Source of the DNA: JBEKIK01 sp963845975
Lineage (GTDB): Bacteria; Planctomycetota; Planctomycetia; Pirellulales; Thermoguttaceae
Length of the DNA: 64,000 nt
NCBI GenBank assembly: GCA_963845975.1
Contig: CAWJUD010000002.1
Span: 930,001 to 994,000, forward strand
Reading direction: 5' to 3'
Shown here: positions 46,015-54,337 of the stretch, piece after piece
How positions within the stretch are numbered: position 1 is the first letter of the stretch
Layout of the letters: each line of letters opens with the position of its first letter
Position numbers and translations under genes: made by a program
Notes under the pieces: generated by a model
Told to the model about the DNA's origin: nothing
Database searches by the model: none
The model's input: only the letters and a program-made list of their open reading frames with translations

Positions 46015-47279
46015 AAAGAAAAACAATTCATAAGCGGGATGACACCATGAGATCCATTTTACCCAAAATTATGGTTTATTTGTTAATCCTGGGTGTCACA
46101 AGCGCGGCGTTGCTAGTCGGCGCGGCGGTGATTCTCCCCGGATCGTGGCCGGACAAATCGATATTTATCGGCGCTGCGGCGATTGGAATGGTCTATGTTT
46201 TGACGCACAAAAGATCGGACCACAGGCGATTGATACGGGGTATTTTTGCCCGGGGACATGATAATTCCCCGGAAAAGGCGGCGAAGCAAGGCTGTAAAGC
46301 CGCTAGACCCGCCGTTCCGGCGGCAAAAAAACCGGTCGATCCCAACGATATCAACGCCTTGGTGGAGCAGATGCTGGCTCAAGATCGGTATGCCTTGTTG
46401 CTGCGCCCTCAAATTGCCGGAAATCTGGGTGTAGCGCAATTCGGCCTGGCATTGAAGGTTTTGGTGGAGTGCACGGCCTTGGTTCCCGACGGCGACGTGG
46501 AGCTGGAGGAAGGCGATTCCTCCCGGGTTGTAACCGTACCGCGATTATTCCTGGACCGTTATCCGGTGACGAATCGGCAATATTATGAATTTCTGTCCGC
46601 GGGCGGTTATCAGCAGGCGGCCTTGTGGGATGAGGCGGTCTTGCCGGGAGTGCTGGAGTTTGTCGACCGCGATGGTAATCCAGGCCCAAAATACTGGCAA
46701 AACGGCTGTTACCCGGAGGGCGAGGAAAAGCATCCGGTTGTGGGCGTTAGCTGGTACGAAGCCGCCGCTTATGCCCGCTGGGTCGGCAAGCGATTGCCAA
46801 GCGACGCGGAATGGGTGAAGGCCGGCAGTTGGCCGGTGCGTATTTCCTCCACATCCCAGGTGCAGCGGAGATATCCATGGGGCGATTCGATGGACCGCGA
46901 TTGCGCTAATCTCTGGGGATCGGGGCCGGGGCGAACAGTGCCTGTCGATCAATATCCCAGCGGTGTAAGCGCGGGCGGCGTATATCAATTGATAGGGAAC
47001 GTTTGGCAGTGGACGGCCAGTAATTACGGAGGCGCTTCTTTACCGCCGGATCAATTGCCGGTGTCCGGATTGAGACTTCCCGTGCCGCTGCGGAGCATCC
47101 GGGGCGGGGCCTTCGATACATATTTCGACAAGCAAGCTTCCTGCCAGTTCCAGAGCGGCGAGAATCCGCTCAGTCGCCGCGACAACATCGGTTTTCGCTG
47201 CGCGATCGGGGTATGCGATCTGGCGCTGGTTCAACCCAGAGTGGAGACCGTGGGAGTAGCCGCGAATGATGGGGGATGA
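46011..47279 (+). CDS. Membrane-anchored FGE/SUMF1-fold protein, probably non-catalytic
   Basis: 422 residues. Two hydrophobic helices at residues 15-65 anchor it; an Ala/Lys/Pro linker follows; then the formylglycine-generating-enzyme fold: VPRLFLDRYPVTNRQYYEFL, HPVVGVSWYEAAAYARWVGKR, LPSDAEWVKAG, RRYPWGD, GNVWQWTASNY, SIRGGAFD and NIGFRCAI. Catalytic FGE has two cysteines in the segment before GFRC; here only one (KQASC) remains, so oxidation of sulfatase cysteine is unlikely. Instead it may be a binding domain. Coupled to the coiled-coil gene by overlap and followed by the zinc-ribbon GTPase 172 bases later. Confidence 0.8.
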   Translation: MKRKTIHKRDDTMRSILPKIMVYLLILGVTSAALLVGAAVILPGSWPDKSIFIGAAAIGMVYVLTHKRSDHRRLIRGIFARGHDNSPEKAAKQGCKAARPAVPAAKKPVDPNDINALVEQMLAQDRYALLLRPQIAGNLGVAQFGLALKVLVECTALVPDGDVELEEGDSSRVVTVPRLFLDRYPVTNRQYYEFLSAGGYQQAALWDEAVLPGVLEFVDRDGNPGPKYWQNGCYPEGEEKHPVVGVSWYEAAAYARWVGKRLPSDAEWVKAGSWPVRISSTSQVQRRYPWGDSMDRDCANLWGSGPGRTVPVDQYPSGVSAGGVYQLIGNVWQWTASNYGGASLPPDQLPVSGLRLPVPLRSIRGGAFDTYFDKQASCQFQSGENPLSRRDNIGFRCAIGVCDLALVQPRVETVGVAANDGG

Positions 47280-47451
47280 AAGATAAAAAACCGAGGGCTG
47301 CCCATAGGGTCCCGGTGAAAAACAGGACGGTGTTATCAAGGCGGATGAATAGATATTACTGCCCTGAACAATAAAAATAACAACCTGCCACCCAAAACCA
47401 AAATCTGGCCCCTGATATTCAACCGCTGATAGCTGTTGTGGAGGTGCATGC

Positions 47452-48366
47452 ATGACCAAAGCCACTATTCAACCGCTGGAATCGTATCGACTGGTTCAAT
47501 ATGTCGTGCCGATTCCATGTTACATTTGCGGGGCTGATAACACTTACGACGCCGAGTATTGCCATCTCTGCCTGGCGCCGATGGCATTGGCGCATCAAGC
47601 TAATTCGCAAAACATGCAGCCTAGGATGGTGGGGGTGATAGGGGCCAGCGGGGTGGGCAAGACCGTATACCTGGGCATGCTCATGGACATGCTTTCGCAG
47701 CCGGTGGTGAGCATACAGGCCCTTGCCCGGGGCGCGTTTTCAATTACCATGCAGCAAAACACCATCTCGGCATTGGCGCGTTGCGCTTTTCCCCGCAAAA
47801 CGCCCAACGAGCCGGACCGCTGGAACTGGGTGCATTGCCAGGTCCGCCGGCCGAAGCATCGGCAGGATATGGAATTGCTCATGCCGGACATGGCCGGCGA
47901 GGCCATACTGGAAGAAGTCGACCACCCGCACAGCTATCGCATTATCGGGCAATTTCTCAAGAAATCGATGGCAGCGATGGTGCTCATCGATGCTTCCCAA
48001 CTGAAAGAAGGCGGCCGGGACCAGGACTTCTTCAGCATGAAACTGCTGAGTTACCTGAGCGAACTCGATTCCGACCGCCGGCATGGATGGCGGCAACGGC
48101 CCGTGGCCTTGATCCTCACCAAAGCCGATTACTGCGAGGAGTGCCGCGGCGATCCGGCTGGGTTCGCCCGGTCTCACGCCACGGGATTATGGCAATTGTG
48201 CCAAGAGCGGTTTGGCTGCCATCGCTTTTTCGCCGCGAGCGTATCGGGCAGTTGCCTTAGTTGTGACACGCTGACCGAAGGGCGGCTGCATTTCCCCCTG
48301 CGCATCGAACCGCACGGCATTGTGGAACCGTTCGAATGGTTGGTGGAACAATTGGAAAGGAAATAA
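47452..48366 (+). CDS. Zinc-ribbon TRAFAC-like GTPase
   Basis: 304 residues, ATG behind GGAGGTGCATGC. A zinc ribbon (Cys23, Cys26, Cys37, Cys40: CYIC ... CHLC) is followed by a P-loop GASGVGKT at 64-71, a DMAGE at 146-150 that fits the Walker B/G3 motif, and TKAD at 223-226 that fits the G4 motif. No known GTPase subfamily is fully matched; a GAP1-N-type neighbour suggests the 'double-GTPase' group of conflict systems. Predicted to be a switch protein at the membrane scaffold. Well supported as P-loop GTPase by three motifs. Confidence 0.82.
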   Translation: MTKATIQPLESYRLVQYVVPIPCYICGADNTYDAEYCHLCLAPMALAHQANSQNMQPRMVGVIGASGVGKTVYLGMLMDMLSQPVVSIQALARGAFSITMQQNTISALARCAFPRKTPNEPDRWNWVHCQVRRPKHRQDMELLMPDMAGEAILEEVDHPHSYRIIGQFLKKSMAAMVLIDASQLKEGGRDQDFFSMKLLSYLSELDSDRRHGWRQRPVALILTKADYCEECRGDPAGFARSHATGLWQLCQERFGCHRFFAASVSGSCLSCDTLTEGRLHFPLRIEPHGIVEPFEWLVEQLERK

Positions 48367-48368
48367 AG

Positions 48369-48389
48369 GGTTCAGGGTTCAGGGTTCAG
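48369..48389. repeat. Heptamer array, unit GGTTCAG
   Basis: Three perfect 7-bp units starting three bases after the GTPase stop. Related copies at 49869-49880, 54081-54094 and, reverse complemented, 54309-54329. Confidence 0.8.
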
Positions 48390-48452
48390 AACTCGGGCAG
48401 GGAGTCAATCCCCGAATCCTAAACCCTATTTATTTATGAAGAGTATTTCTCC

Positions 48453-49865
48453 ATGACTAATGTTGAACAGGCAATATTCACATCCGCGAAGACAGACCGT
48501 TCGGTCGGCTATCAGGTGATCGGGCACAGTCCCGGCGTTCATCATATTGATGTCCGGGAGTTGGCCGTTTGGTGCCCTTCACACGACTCGCTTTTAGATC
48601 AAGGCGCGGATGCGGTGAGTTTCAATTTTCATCCCCTGCCCAGCGGGGCTCATTGCGTATCGCGAACGGTGCCGGCCGGTTGGGAATACAGCGGCCGCGG
48701 GGGAATGCGGGTGTATACGCATTGCCTGATTGTACCGCCGGAAGTGATGGCCCATTTTGCCAATAATCCGTTTGAGCTTTTGCATGCGGCCTTGTCGGCC
48801 GGGGCTATGGAAATCCGCGATCCCATCCCTATGCGATTGGAGCCATTGCTCTTGTCGGGCGGAGCGACGCCGGTGGATCAATCGCTGCTGATTCGCCTGA
48901 GCGATCAACCGGGCCCCTCGGCCATGGCCGTTTTAATTCAAGCGGCGCTGGATGCGGTTTGTCTGGCGGCGGCCGGCCAGCCTTCACCAGGCGAATTGTT
49001 TGCCGGACTTTTGAATTGTCTTCCACCGGCATGCCGATTGGAATTTTCCTTTTCCACGGGTTTGAAATACACAGGACGCCGGCCGTTTCGCTTGATTGCC
49101 CTGCCTGACGATCCCGGCGAACGACGTTGGATCGCACATCAGAATAACGTGTCTGTGCTGGATCTGACGGGTAGCAAATCCTTGCCTTCGATTCCCATCG
49201 ACGGCTGGGCCCGATTCATCGAACGTGTGCTGTCCTCGGGCCAGACTTCGTTTTTCGCCGCTCAATTATCCAAGAGGCGATTCGATCTCAAGCCCGAGGA
49301 TCTGCCCGCCTTTGGCCTGCAATTGCTCGAAGACTTGGATACGGCGACGTTTTCCGATTCGGGCGAGACCAGTGCCAAGTCAAAAAACAAGGACGAAAAT
49401 CCTGATTTCTACACGTCGGGGTGGCGAGATAACCTATCTACCGATGATTTCGGCAAATCTAAAGATTCGATCGGCAATGAAAAGCAAATCCAGCAAGCGC
49501 ATGCCGCCCATCGGCAATTTCAAAAAACCAAAATTCAGTCGCAAAATACATCCGCCCATCTTGCCCTCGAGGCGCCTTCGGCCGGTCTCAAGCCCGAATC
49601 GCCGGAAATCCTGGAAAAACTCGAACTGCTGGATGACCTTGTCTACGATGCCATCAGCGGCCGCTCAGGGGCGCTGGAACAATTGCAGACGTTGTGGCCG
49701 ACGCTAAAAACCGAATTGGACTACCAGATGCTGACCGAATCGCGGGAACAGTATCTGCGTTTTGCCTTGACGATCTGGGATACTTGCATGGATGACAACA
49801 ATATCCGCAATCCGGCCAAGGCGGTTCAGGCGTTGGACGTGCTGTGCCTGCTGTTTGAGGAATAG
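48453..49865 (+). CDS. GAP1-N2-like protein, GTPase-associated
   Basis: 470 residues. The first 230 residues look like the GTPase-associated protein 1 N-terminal domain: QAIFTSAKTDRSVGYQVIG, LAVWCPSHDSLLDQG, AVSFNFHPLPSGAHCVSRT, SGRGGMRVYTHCLIVPPEV, LEFSFSTGLKYTGRRPFRL and VLDLTG. A Ser/Asn/Lys-rich linker (380-400) and a helical C-terminus follow. Such proteins accompany GTPases in predicted NTPase conflict and signalling systems; the GTPase lies 86 bases upstream. Effector function is unknown. The name is recalled from family knowledge, not checked. Confidence 0.72.
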   Translation: MTNVEQAIFTSAKTDRSVGYQVIGHSPGVHHIDVRELAVWCPSHDSLLDQGADAVSFNFHPLPSGAHCVSRTVPAGWEYSGRGGMRVYTHCLIVPPEVMAHFANNPFELLHAALSAGAMEIRDPIPMRLEPLLLSGGATPVDQSLLIRLSDQPGPSAMAVLIQAALDAVCLAAAGQPSPGELFAGLLNCLPPACRLEFSFSTGLKYTGRRPFRLIALPDDPGERRWIAHQNNVSVLDLTGSKSLPSIPIDGWARFIERVLSSGQTSFFAAQLSKRRFDLKPEDLPAFGLQLLEDLDTATFSDSGETSAKSKNKDENPDFYTSGWRDNLSTDDFGKSKDSIGNEKQIQQAHAAHRQFQKTKIQSQNTSAHLALEAPSAGLKPESPEILEKLELLDDLVYDAISGRSGALEQLQTLWPTLKTELDYQMLTESREQYLRFALTIWDTCMDDNNIRNPAKAVQALDVLCLLFEE

Positions 49866-50040
49866 GGTTCAGGGTTCGGGATCTTATTTTAGCCCCCGGT
49901 GAACAGAATTTATTTAGTCCCCGATGAACACACCGGGGGTTTAGGCTGCGGCATTATTTTGTGCTAGAGGAATCAGATAGGCGCTACGTTTGTTTTCCGC
50001 CTGGAGGGATGCCGGCTGCTTCGCCAAAAGAGTATCACAG

Positions 50041-50077
50041 CGCCCTCACCCTAACCCTCTCCCGGAGGGAGAGGGAA
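50041..50077. repeat. CCCTCACCCTAACCCTCTCCC repeat
   Basis: Second copy of the 35505 family: CGCCCTCACCCTAACCCTCT followed directly by CCCGGAGGGAGAGGG, lacking the variable internal stem of the other copies. Confidence 0.7.
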
Positions 50078-50328
50078 CTTTGACATTATCTCCCGGAGGG
50101 AGAAGGGACACTGAAAGAACCTCCTGTCTTGCGGAAACATATGAAAAGCATAGTGACTCGTTTCCAGGATGAATCTTGTATAAAGAAAATGGTTTTTTCC
50201 TAAGGATTCATGCCTTGCCCATGCCTATATTGGAGGGGTTGGGGATTTTTCGGGGAATATGTTATACTAGCCCCCTTAAATCATGCCCTGGCCGGTTTCT
50301 ATCCGGCCTATTGAATTGCCTGCGTGTA

Positions 50329-50397
50329 GTAGGGTGCGTGAAACGCACCTATTATGGTAACGGTAATGATAAATTTGGTGCGTTGCACGCACCCTAC
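50329..50397. repeat. GTAGGGTGCGTGNAACGCACC inverted repeat
   Basis: 21-bp arms (50329-50349 and 50377-50397) with one mismatch and a 27-base loop, immediately upstream of the ABC ATPase start. Confidence 0.75.
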
Positions 50398-50418
50398 GAA
50401 ATTCTGGAGTAATTTGTG

Positions 50419-51162
50419 ATGACCCACGAGCAAGGTCCGGCCATGATCGAAGCCGAGGGGCTTTCGAAATTTTTTGGCGATTTTGCGGCAATCAGAGATG
50501 TAACTTTTAAAATCCATAAGGGCGAAGTGGCGGCTTTTCTCGGGCCGAACGGGGCCGGCAAAAGCACGACCATGAAATTGTTGACCGGATATTTGGCCCC
50601 ATCCGCTGGAGTGGCTCGGATTGCCGGGCACGATATGGGACCAGATCGGCTAGCGGGCTCGGCTTGCCTGGGATATCTGCCCGAAAACGGACCGCTTTAT
50701 CCCGACATGTCGCCGCGCAGCCTATTGAATTTCTTTGCCGACGCCCGGGGACTGACCGGGGCACGAAAACGTGAGCGGATCGAAGCCGTAATCGAGCTCT
50801 GCGATTTACACAGCGTGATCGGCAAACCTATCGGCAAGCTTTCGCGCGGGTATCGGCAGCGGGTGGGCATGGCCCAGGTCTTGCTCCACGAGCCTGACGT
50901 GCTGATCCTGGACGAGCCCACGGCCGGGCTGGATCCGAACCAGATTCATGAGGTCCGCGAGACGATCCGCAAGTTGGGCCAGAGCAAGACGATCTTGCTT
51001 TCCACGCACATATTGCAGGAGGTCGCGGCCATGGCGGGCCGGGTGTTGTTCATCGACGAGGGCCGGTTGGTCTTCGACGGGTCGATCAAGGAATTGACCC
51101 GGGACGGCAAGCCCTTGGACGAGCATTTCCGCCGTTTAAGCAGTCAACTCGCGGCGGTGTGA
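50419..51162 (+). CDS. ABC transporter ATPase (GldA type)
   Basis: 247 residues, ATG 50419 behind CTGGAG. Walker A LGPNGAGKSTTMKL, Q-loop region YLPENGPLYPDMSPRSLL, signature LSRGYRQRVGMAQ, Walker B VLILDEPTAGLDP and H-loop LLSTHILQEV. It pairs with the permease-auxiliary gene that follows 121 bases later. GldA-type ATPases drive machinery of unclear substrate; in planctomycetes this set of three genes is common outside gliding. Confidence 0.9.
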   Translation: MTHEQGPAMIEAEGLSKFFGDFAAIRDVTFKIHKGEVAAFLGPNGAGKSTTMKLLTGYLAPSAGVARIAGHDMGPDRLAGSACLGYLPENGPLYPDMSPRSLLNFFADARGLTGARKRERIEAVIELCDLHSVIGKPIGKLSRGYRQRVGMAQVLLHEPDVLILDEPTAGLDPNQIHEVRETIRKLGQSKTILLSTHILQEVAAMAGRVLFIDEGRLVFDGSIKELTRDGKPLDEHFRRLSSQLAAV

Positions 51163-51169
51163 AATAAGG

Positions 51170-51197
51170 AGTGGACAGTGGGCAGTGGACAGTGGAC
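51170..51197. repeat. Heptamer array, unit AGTGGAC
   Basis: Four 7-bp units (AGTGGAC, AGTGGGC, AGTGGAC, AGTGGAC) starting seven bases after the ABC ATPase stop. Same unit type as 36435-36476. Confidence 0.8.
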
Positions 51198-51283
51198 AGT
51201 GAAAAATGGTCGGTTTACTACCCTCTGTCCACCGACCACTGCCAACAAAAAATAGAATCCTGAACCCTGAATCCTTTTAAATC

Positions 51284-54070
51284 ATGAACATCAGCGTTCC
51301 ACTTGCGGTTTTTAAACGTAACTTCGTCAGTTATTTCGCCAATCCGACGGGTTACTTGTTTATCTGCGTTTTCGTTTTGATGTGTGCGGCGTCGGCCTTT
51401 TGGCCGCCCGACTTTTTCAACAATAACCTGGCGAATTTGGACCAGCTCAGTTGGGGAATTCAGATTTTGGGTTTCCGCTTCGGTTTTTCGATCATCATGC
51501 TGGTCTTCATCCCCTCGATTACGATGAGCATCTGGGCCGAAGAGCGGCGCCAGGGCACCGATGAACTTTTGCTCACCATTCCGGCCGGCGATTTCGAGAT
51601 CGTGCTGGGCAAATACCTCGCGGCGGTGGCGATATTCAGCGTCGCGCTGGTGTTTTCGCTGATCTGCAACTTCGCCGTGTTGAAGTGGCTGGGCGATCCG
51701 GACGCGGGTTTGTTCCTGGGCACGTACTTCGGTTACTGGCTTATCGGGCTGGCGATGCTGGCCGTCGGCATGGCGGCCTCGTTCCTGACGAGCAATTTGA
51801 CGGTGAGTTATATTTTGGGAGTTTTGTTTAACGTGCCGCTGGTATTTGCCTCGGCGGCCGAGGTGCTTTTCGGTCCGAAGTCGGCTGCGCCGCTTAAGAG
51901 TTTCTCCATCGGCGAGCAATTCGCCGATTTCGGCCACGGGCTGATCTCGCTCTCAGGCATAATTTACTTTCTGGCGATCGTGGCTGTGATGCTGTACCTG
52001 AGCATGGTGCTGATCAAGCGCAGGCATTGGGTGACCGGCCGGCAAGGCAGCTCCATGGGCGTCCATTATTCATTGCGATTCTTGTCCTTGGCGGCGATTG
52101 CCGTAGGGGTCACGGTCATGTTCGAGCGGCATGACGTCCGCCTGGATGTCACCGCCGAAAAACTCAGTTCCCTGGCCCCGCAGACCGTGAAAATGCTGGC
52201 CGACATGAAACTCCAGCATCCGGTTCAGATCGATGCCTTCATCAGTCCCGACGTGCCCGAGGCTTACGTGCAAACGCGTTTGAACCTGCTCACGATTCTG
52301 CGGGAATTCCGGGCCCTGGGCAAGGGCATGATCCGGGTGACCGTGCACAACACCGAACCGTTAAGCGACGAGGCCGGCTTGGCCGAAAAGCGATTCGGCA
52401 TCGAGCCCAAGCGGGTGCCCACCAGGCAGCACGGCGTGATGTCGTTCGACAATATCTTCATGGCCGTGGCGGTAACCAGCGGGCTGGAAAAAGTGATCCT
52501 CCCCTTCATCGATCGCGGCACGGCCGTGGAGTACGAGCTTATCCGCTCGCTGGGCACCGTGACGCAGGAGAAGCGGAAGCGGGTGGGGGTTCTGGCGACC
52601 GACGCCCAGATTTTCGGGCGCATGAATCCGATGAATCCCGGCGCGGGCGGCAACTGGACGATCATCGACGAATTGGAAAAACAATACGACGTGGTGCAGG
52701 TCAATCCGTCCCAGCCTATAAGCGAGAAATACGACGTGCTTTTGGCGGTGCAGCCGTCCACACTGGGGCCGGAGGAGATGAATAATTTCGTGGCGGCGAT
52801 AGAAAACGGCCAACCCACGGCGATTTTCGAGGATCCTTTGCCATATTTCAGCAACGTGCCTGGCACGATCATGCCCCGCCGCCCGCCCGGCGGCATGGAG
52901 GCCATGTTCATGGGCAGCCGGCCCCAACCTAAAGGCGACGTCCGCATGTTGTGGAACCTCTTGGGCGTGGACTTCATGGCCAACGACGTGGTCTGGCAGA
53001 ATTACAATCCCTATAAAAAGGCCGGCTTCTTCCCCAAGGAGTTTGTGTTCGTTGACAAGGATGAAGACAAGGAGAATATCCAGCCGTTTGGAACGGAGGA
53101 CAACATCAGTTTGGGCTTGCAACAGGTGCTTTTCCCCTTTCCCGGCTCGGTTGCCAAGCTGAACGCCTCGCCGATGAAATTTATCCCGTTGGCCAATACC
53201 GGCAAGAAAACAGGCGTAGTGCGGGTGGCGGAGGTGATGCAAATGTCTCCCTTCGGGGGTCGCGGCGAGTTGAACGAGGATCGCCGCCAGACGCCGACTT
53301 TCGGCGAGTATACACTGGCCGCGGAGATCGAAGGAAAAATCAAGCCCCGCCAACCGCCGGCCGAGGAAAAAGACGCGAATAAAGCCGATCAATCAAAAAA
53401 CGATGATCCCAAGGCCGAGGAGAAAAAACCGGCGCCGCCCAAGGAAGTCGACCTGCACGTCGTGCTGGTGACCGACATAGACATGCTTTCCGACGCCTTT
53501 TTCCAATTGCGCGAAATGGGCGAATCGCAAGAGAACGAAATCAATTTCCAATTCGACAACGTGACCTTCATACTGAACGCCTTGGACAAGCTGGCCGGCG
53601 ACGAGCGATTCATCGAAATCCGCAAACGCCGCCCCCGCCACCACACGCTGACGCGCATCGAAAAAGAAACCCAAGCCGCCCAGGATGAAGTGGCCAAGGC
53701 GCATGAGAAATACCTGAACGACGTGCAAAAGGCCGAAGACGACGAGAGAAAAGTCGTTGAAGATAAAGTGAAAGAGCTGCAAAGCCAACAGGACGCTGAT
53801 CCCATGCAAATGCTCATCAAAGTGCAAATGATCCAGAACGATTTAAACCGTAAAATGGAGGCAAAACTGGATCGCATCAAGAAAGAAAAAAAGCAAGAGT
53901 TCGATAAAATCGAAACGGATTTGAACACTAAAAAGCAGCAATATCAGAAACAATACAAGATGTGGGCGGTGATCCTGCCGCCGATTCCGCCATTATTGGT
54001 GGCGATTGTGGTGTTTTCGCTGCGCCGGAAACGCGAGCGCGAGGGCGTGGCAAAGTCGCGCTTAAGGTAG
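51284..54070 (+). CDS. GldF-GldG fusion: ABC permease plus auxiliary domain
   Basis: 928 residues. Residues 1-245 have six membrane helices (FGFSIIMLVFIPSITMSIWAEERRQGTDELLLT is the permease core). After a further helix near 265, the GldG-type auxiliary domain follows: RLDVTAEKLSSLAPQTVKML, ISPDVPEAYVQTR, LPFIDRGTAVEYELIRSL, and a long variable domain. Around 670-700 is a Glu/Lys-rich linker and around 780-880 a coiled coil, then one C-terminal helix. GldF and GldG are separate in Bacteroidetes; the fusion is familiar in planctomycetes and proteobacteria. Confidence 0.85.
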   Translation: MNISVPLAVFKRNFVSYFANPTGYLFICVFVLMCAASAFWPPDFFNNNLANLDQLSWGIQILGFRFGFSIIMLVFIPSITMSIWAEERRQGTDELLLTIPAGDFEIVLGKYLAAVAIFSVALVFSLICNFAVLKWLGDPDAGLFLGTYFGYWLIGLAMLAVGMAASFLTSNLTVSYILGVLFNVPLVFASAAEVLFGPKSAAPLKSFSIGEQFADFGHGLISLSGIIYFLAIVAVMLYLSMVLIKRRHWVTGRQGSSMGVHYSLRFLSLAAIAVGVTVMFERHDVRLDVTAEKLSSLAPQTVKMLADMKLQHPVQIDAFISPDVPEAYVQTRLNLLTILREFRALGKGMIRVTVHNTEPLSDEAGLAEKRFGIEPKRVPTRQHGVMSFDNIFMAVAVTSGLEKVILPFIDRGTAVEYELIRSLGTVTQEKRKRVGVLATDAQIFGRMNPMNPGAGGNWTIIDELEKQYDVVQVNPSQPISEKYDVLLAVQPSTLGPEEMNNFVAAIENGQPTAIFEDPLPYFSNVPGTIMPRRPPGGMEAMFMGSRPQPKGDVRMLWNLLGVDFMANDVVWQNYNPYKKAGFFPKEFVFVDKDEDKENIQPFGTEDNISLGLQQVLFPFPGSVAKLNASPMKFIPLANTGKKTGVVRVAEVMQMSPFGGRGELNEDRRQTPTFGEYTLAAEIEGKIKPRQPPAEEKDANKADQSKNDDPKAEEKKPAPPKEVDLHVVLVTDIDMLSDAFFQLREMGESQENEINFQFDNVTFILNALDKLAGDERFIEIRKRRPRHHTLTRIEKETQAAQDEVAKAHEKYLNDVQKAEDDERKVVEDKVKELQSQQDADPMQMLIKVQMIQNDLNRKMEAKLDRIKKEKKQEFDKIETDLNTKKQQYQKQYKMWAVILPPIPPLLVAIVVFSLRRKREREGVAKSRLR

Positions 54071-54216
54071 AAGAGGGCAGGGTTCAGGGTTCAGTACATG
54101 AATGGAGATAACAGGGCAAGTGCCGGGCCTTGAATGCCGAATCTGAAATCCATAAAACCAAACAATGAATTCTTACAACCAATTTCAAAATTTATTTTTG
54201 ATTGCCATAGTGTAAA

Positions 54217-54273
54217 ACGCCCTCACCCTAACCCTCTCCCGACCAACCTTCGGTCGGTGCCCGGAGAGGGGAC
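54217..54273. repeat. CCCTCACCCTAACCCTCTCCC repeat with GACCAACCTTCGGTCGG stem
   Basis: Third copy of the 35505 family. The outer parts are conserved; the inner stem is different, GACCAACCTTCGGTCGG here against GACCGCTGGCGCGGT there, so the stem sequence varies while pairing is kept. Confidence 0.75.
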
Positions 54274-54308
54274 TTTTATGGGATAGGCATTAGTCATGAA
54301 CTCCTATC

Positions 54309-54329
54309 CTGAACCCTGAACCCTGAACG
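54309..54329. repeat. Heptamer array, unit CTGAACC
   Basis: Three 7-bp units just before the DUF4340 gene, the reverse complement of GGTTCAG arrays near 48369 and 54081. Confidence 0.75.
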
Positions 54330-54337
54330 CTAAAAAA

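Larger units (their letters stand above)
49866..50418. other. Repeat-rich gap
   Basis: Three elements follow one another: a pair of CCCCGGTGAACA half-sites forming a long inverted repeat (49891-49945), a CCCTCACCCTAACCC repeat (50041-50077), and a 21-bp inverted repeat with one mismatch, GTAGGGTGCGTG at 50329 matching 50377-50397. No gene is supported; transcription starts for the ABC operon must lie here. Confidence 0.6.

Noticed and set aside
50416..50418. GTG at 50416 as the start of the ABC ATPase
   Set aside because: The overlapping ATG at 50419 is eight bases after CTGGAG, better spaced and more usual.
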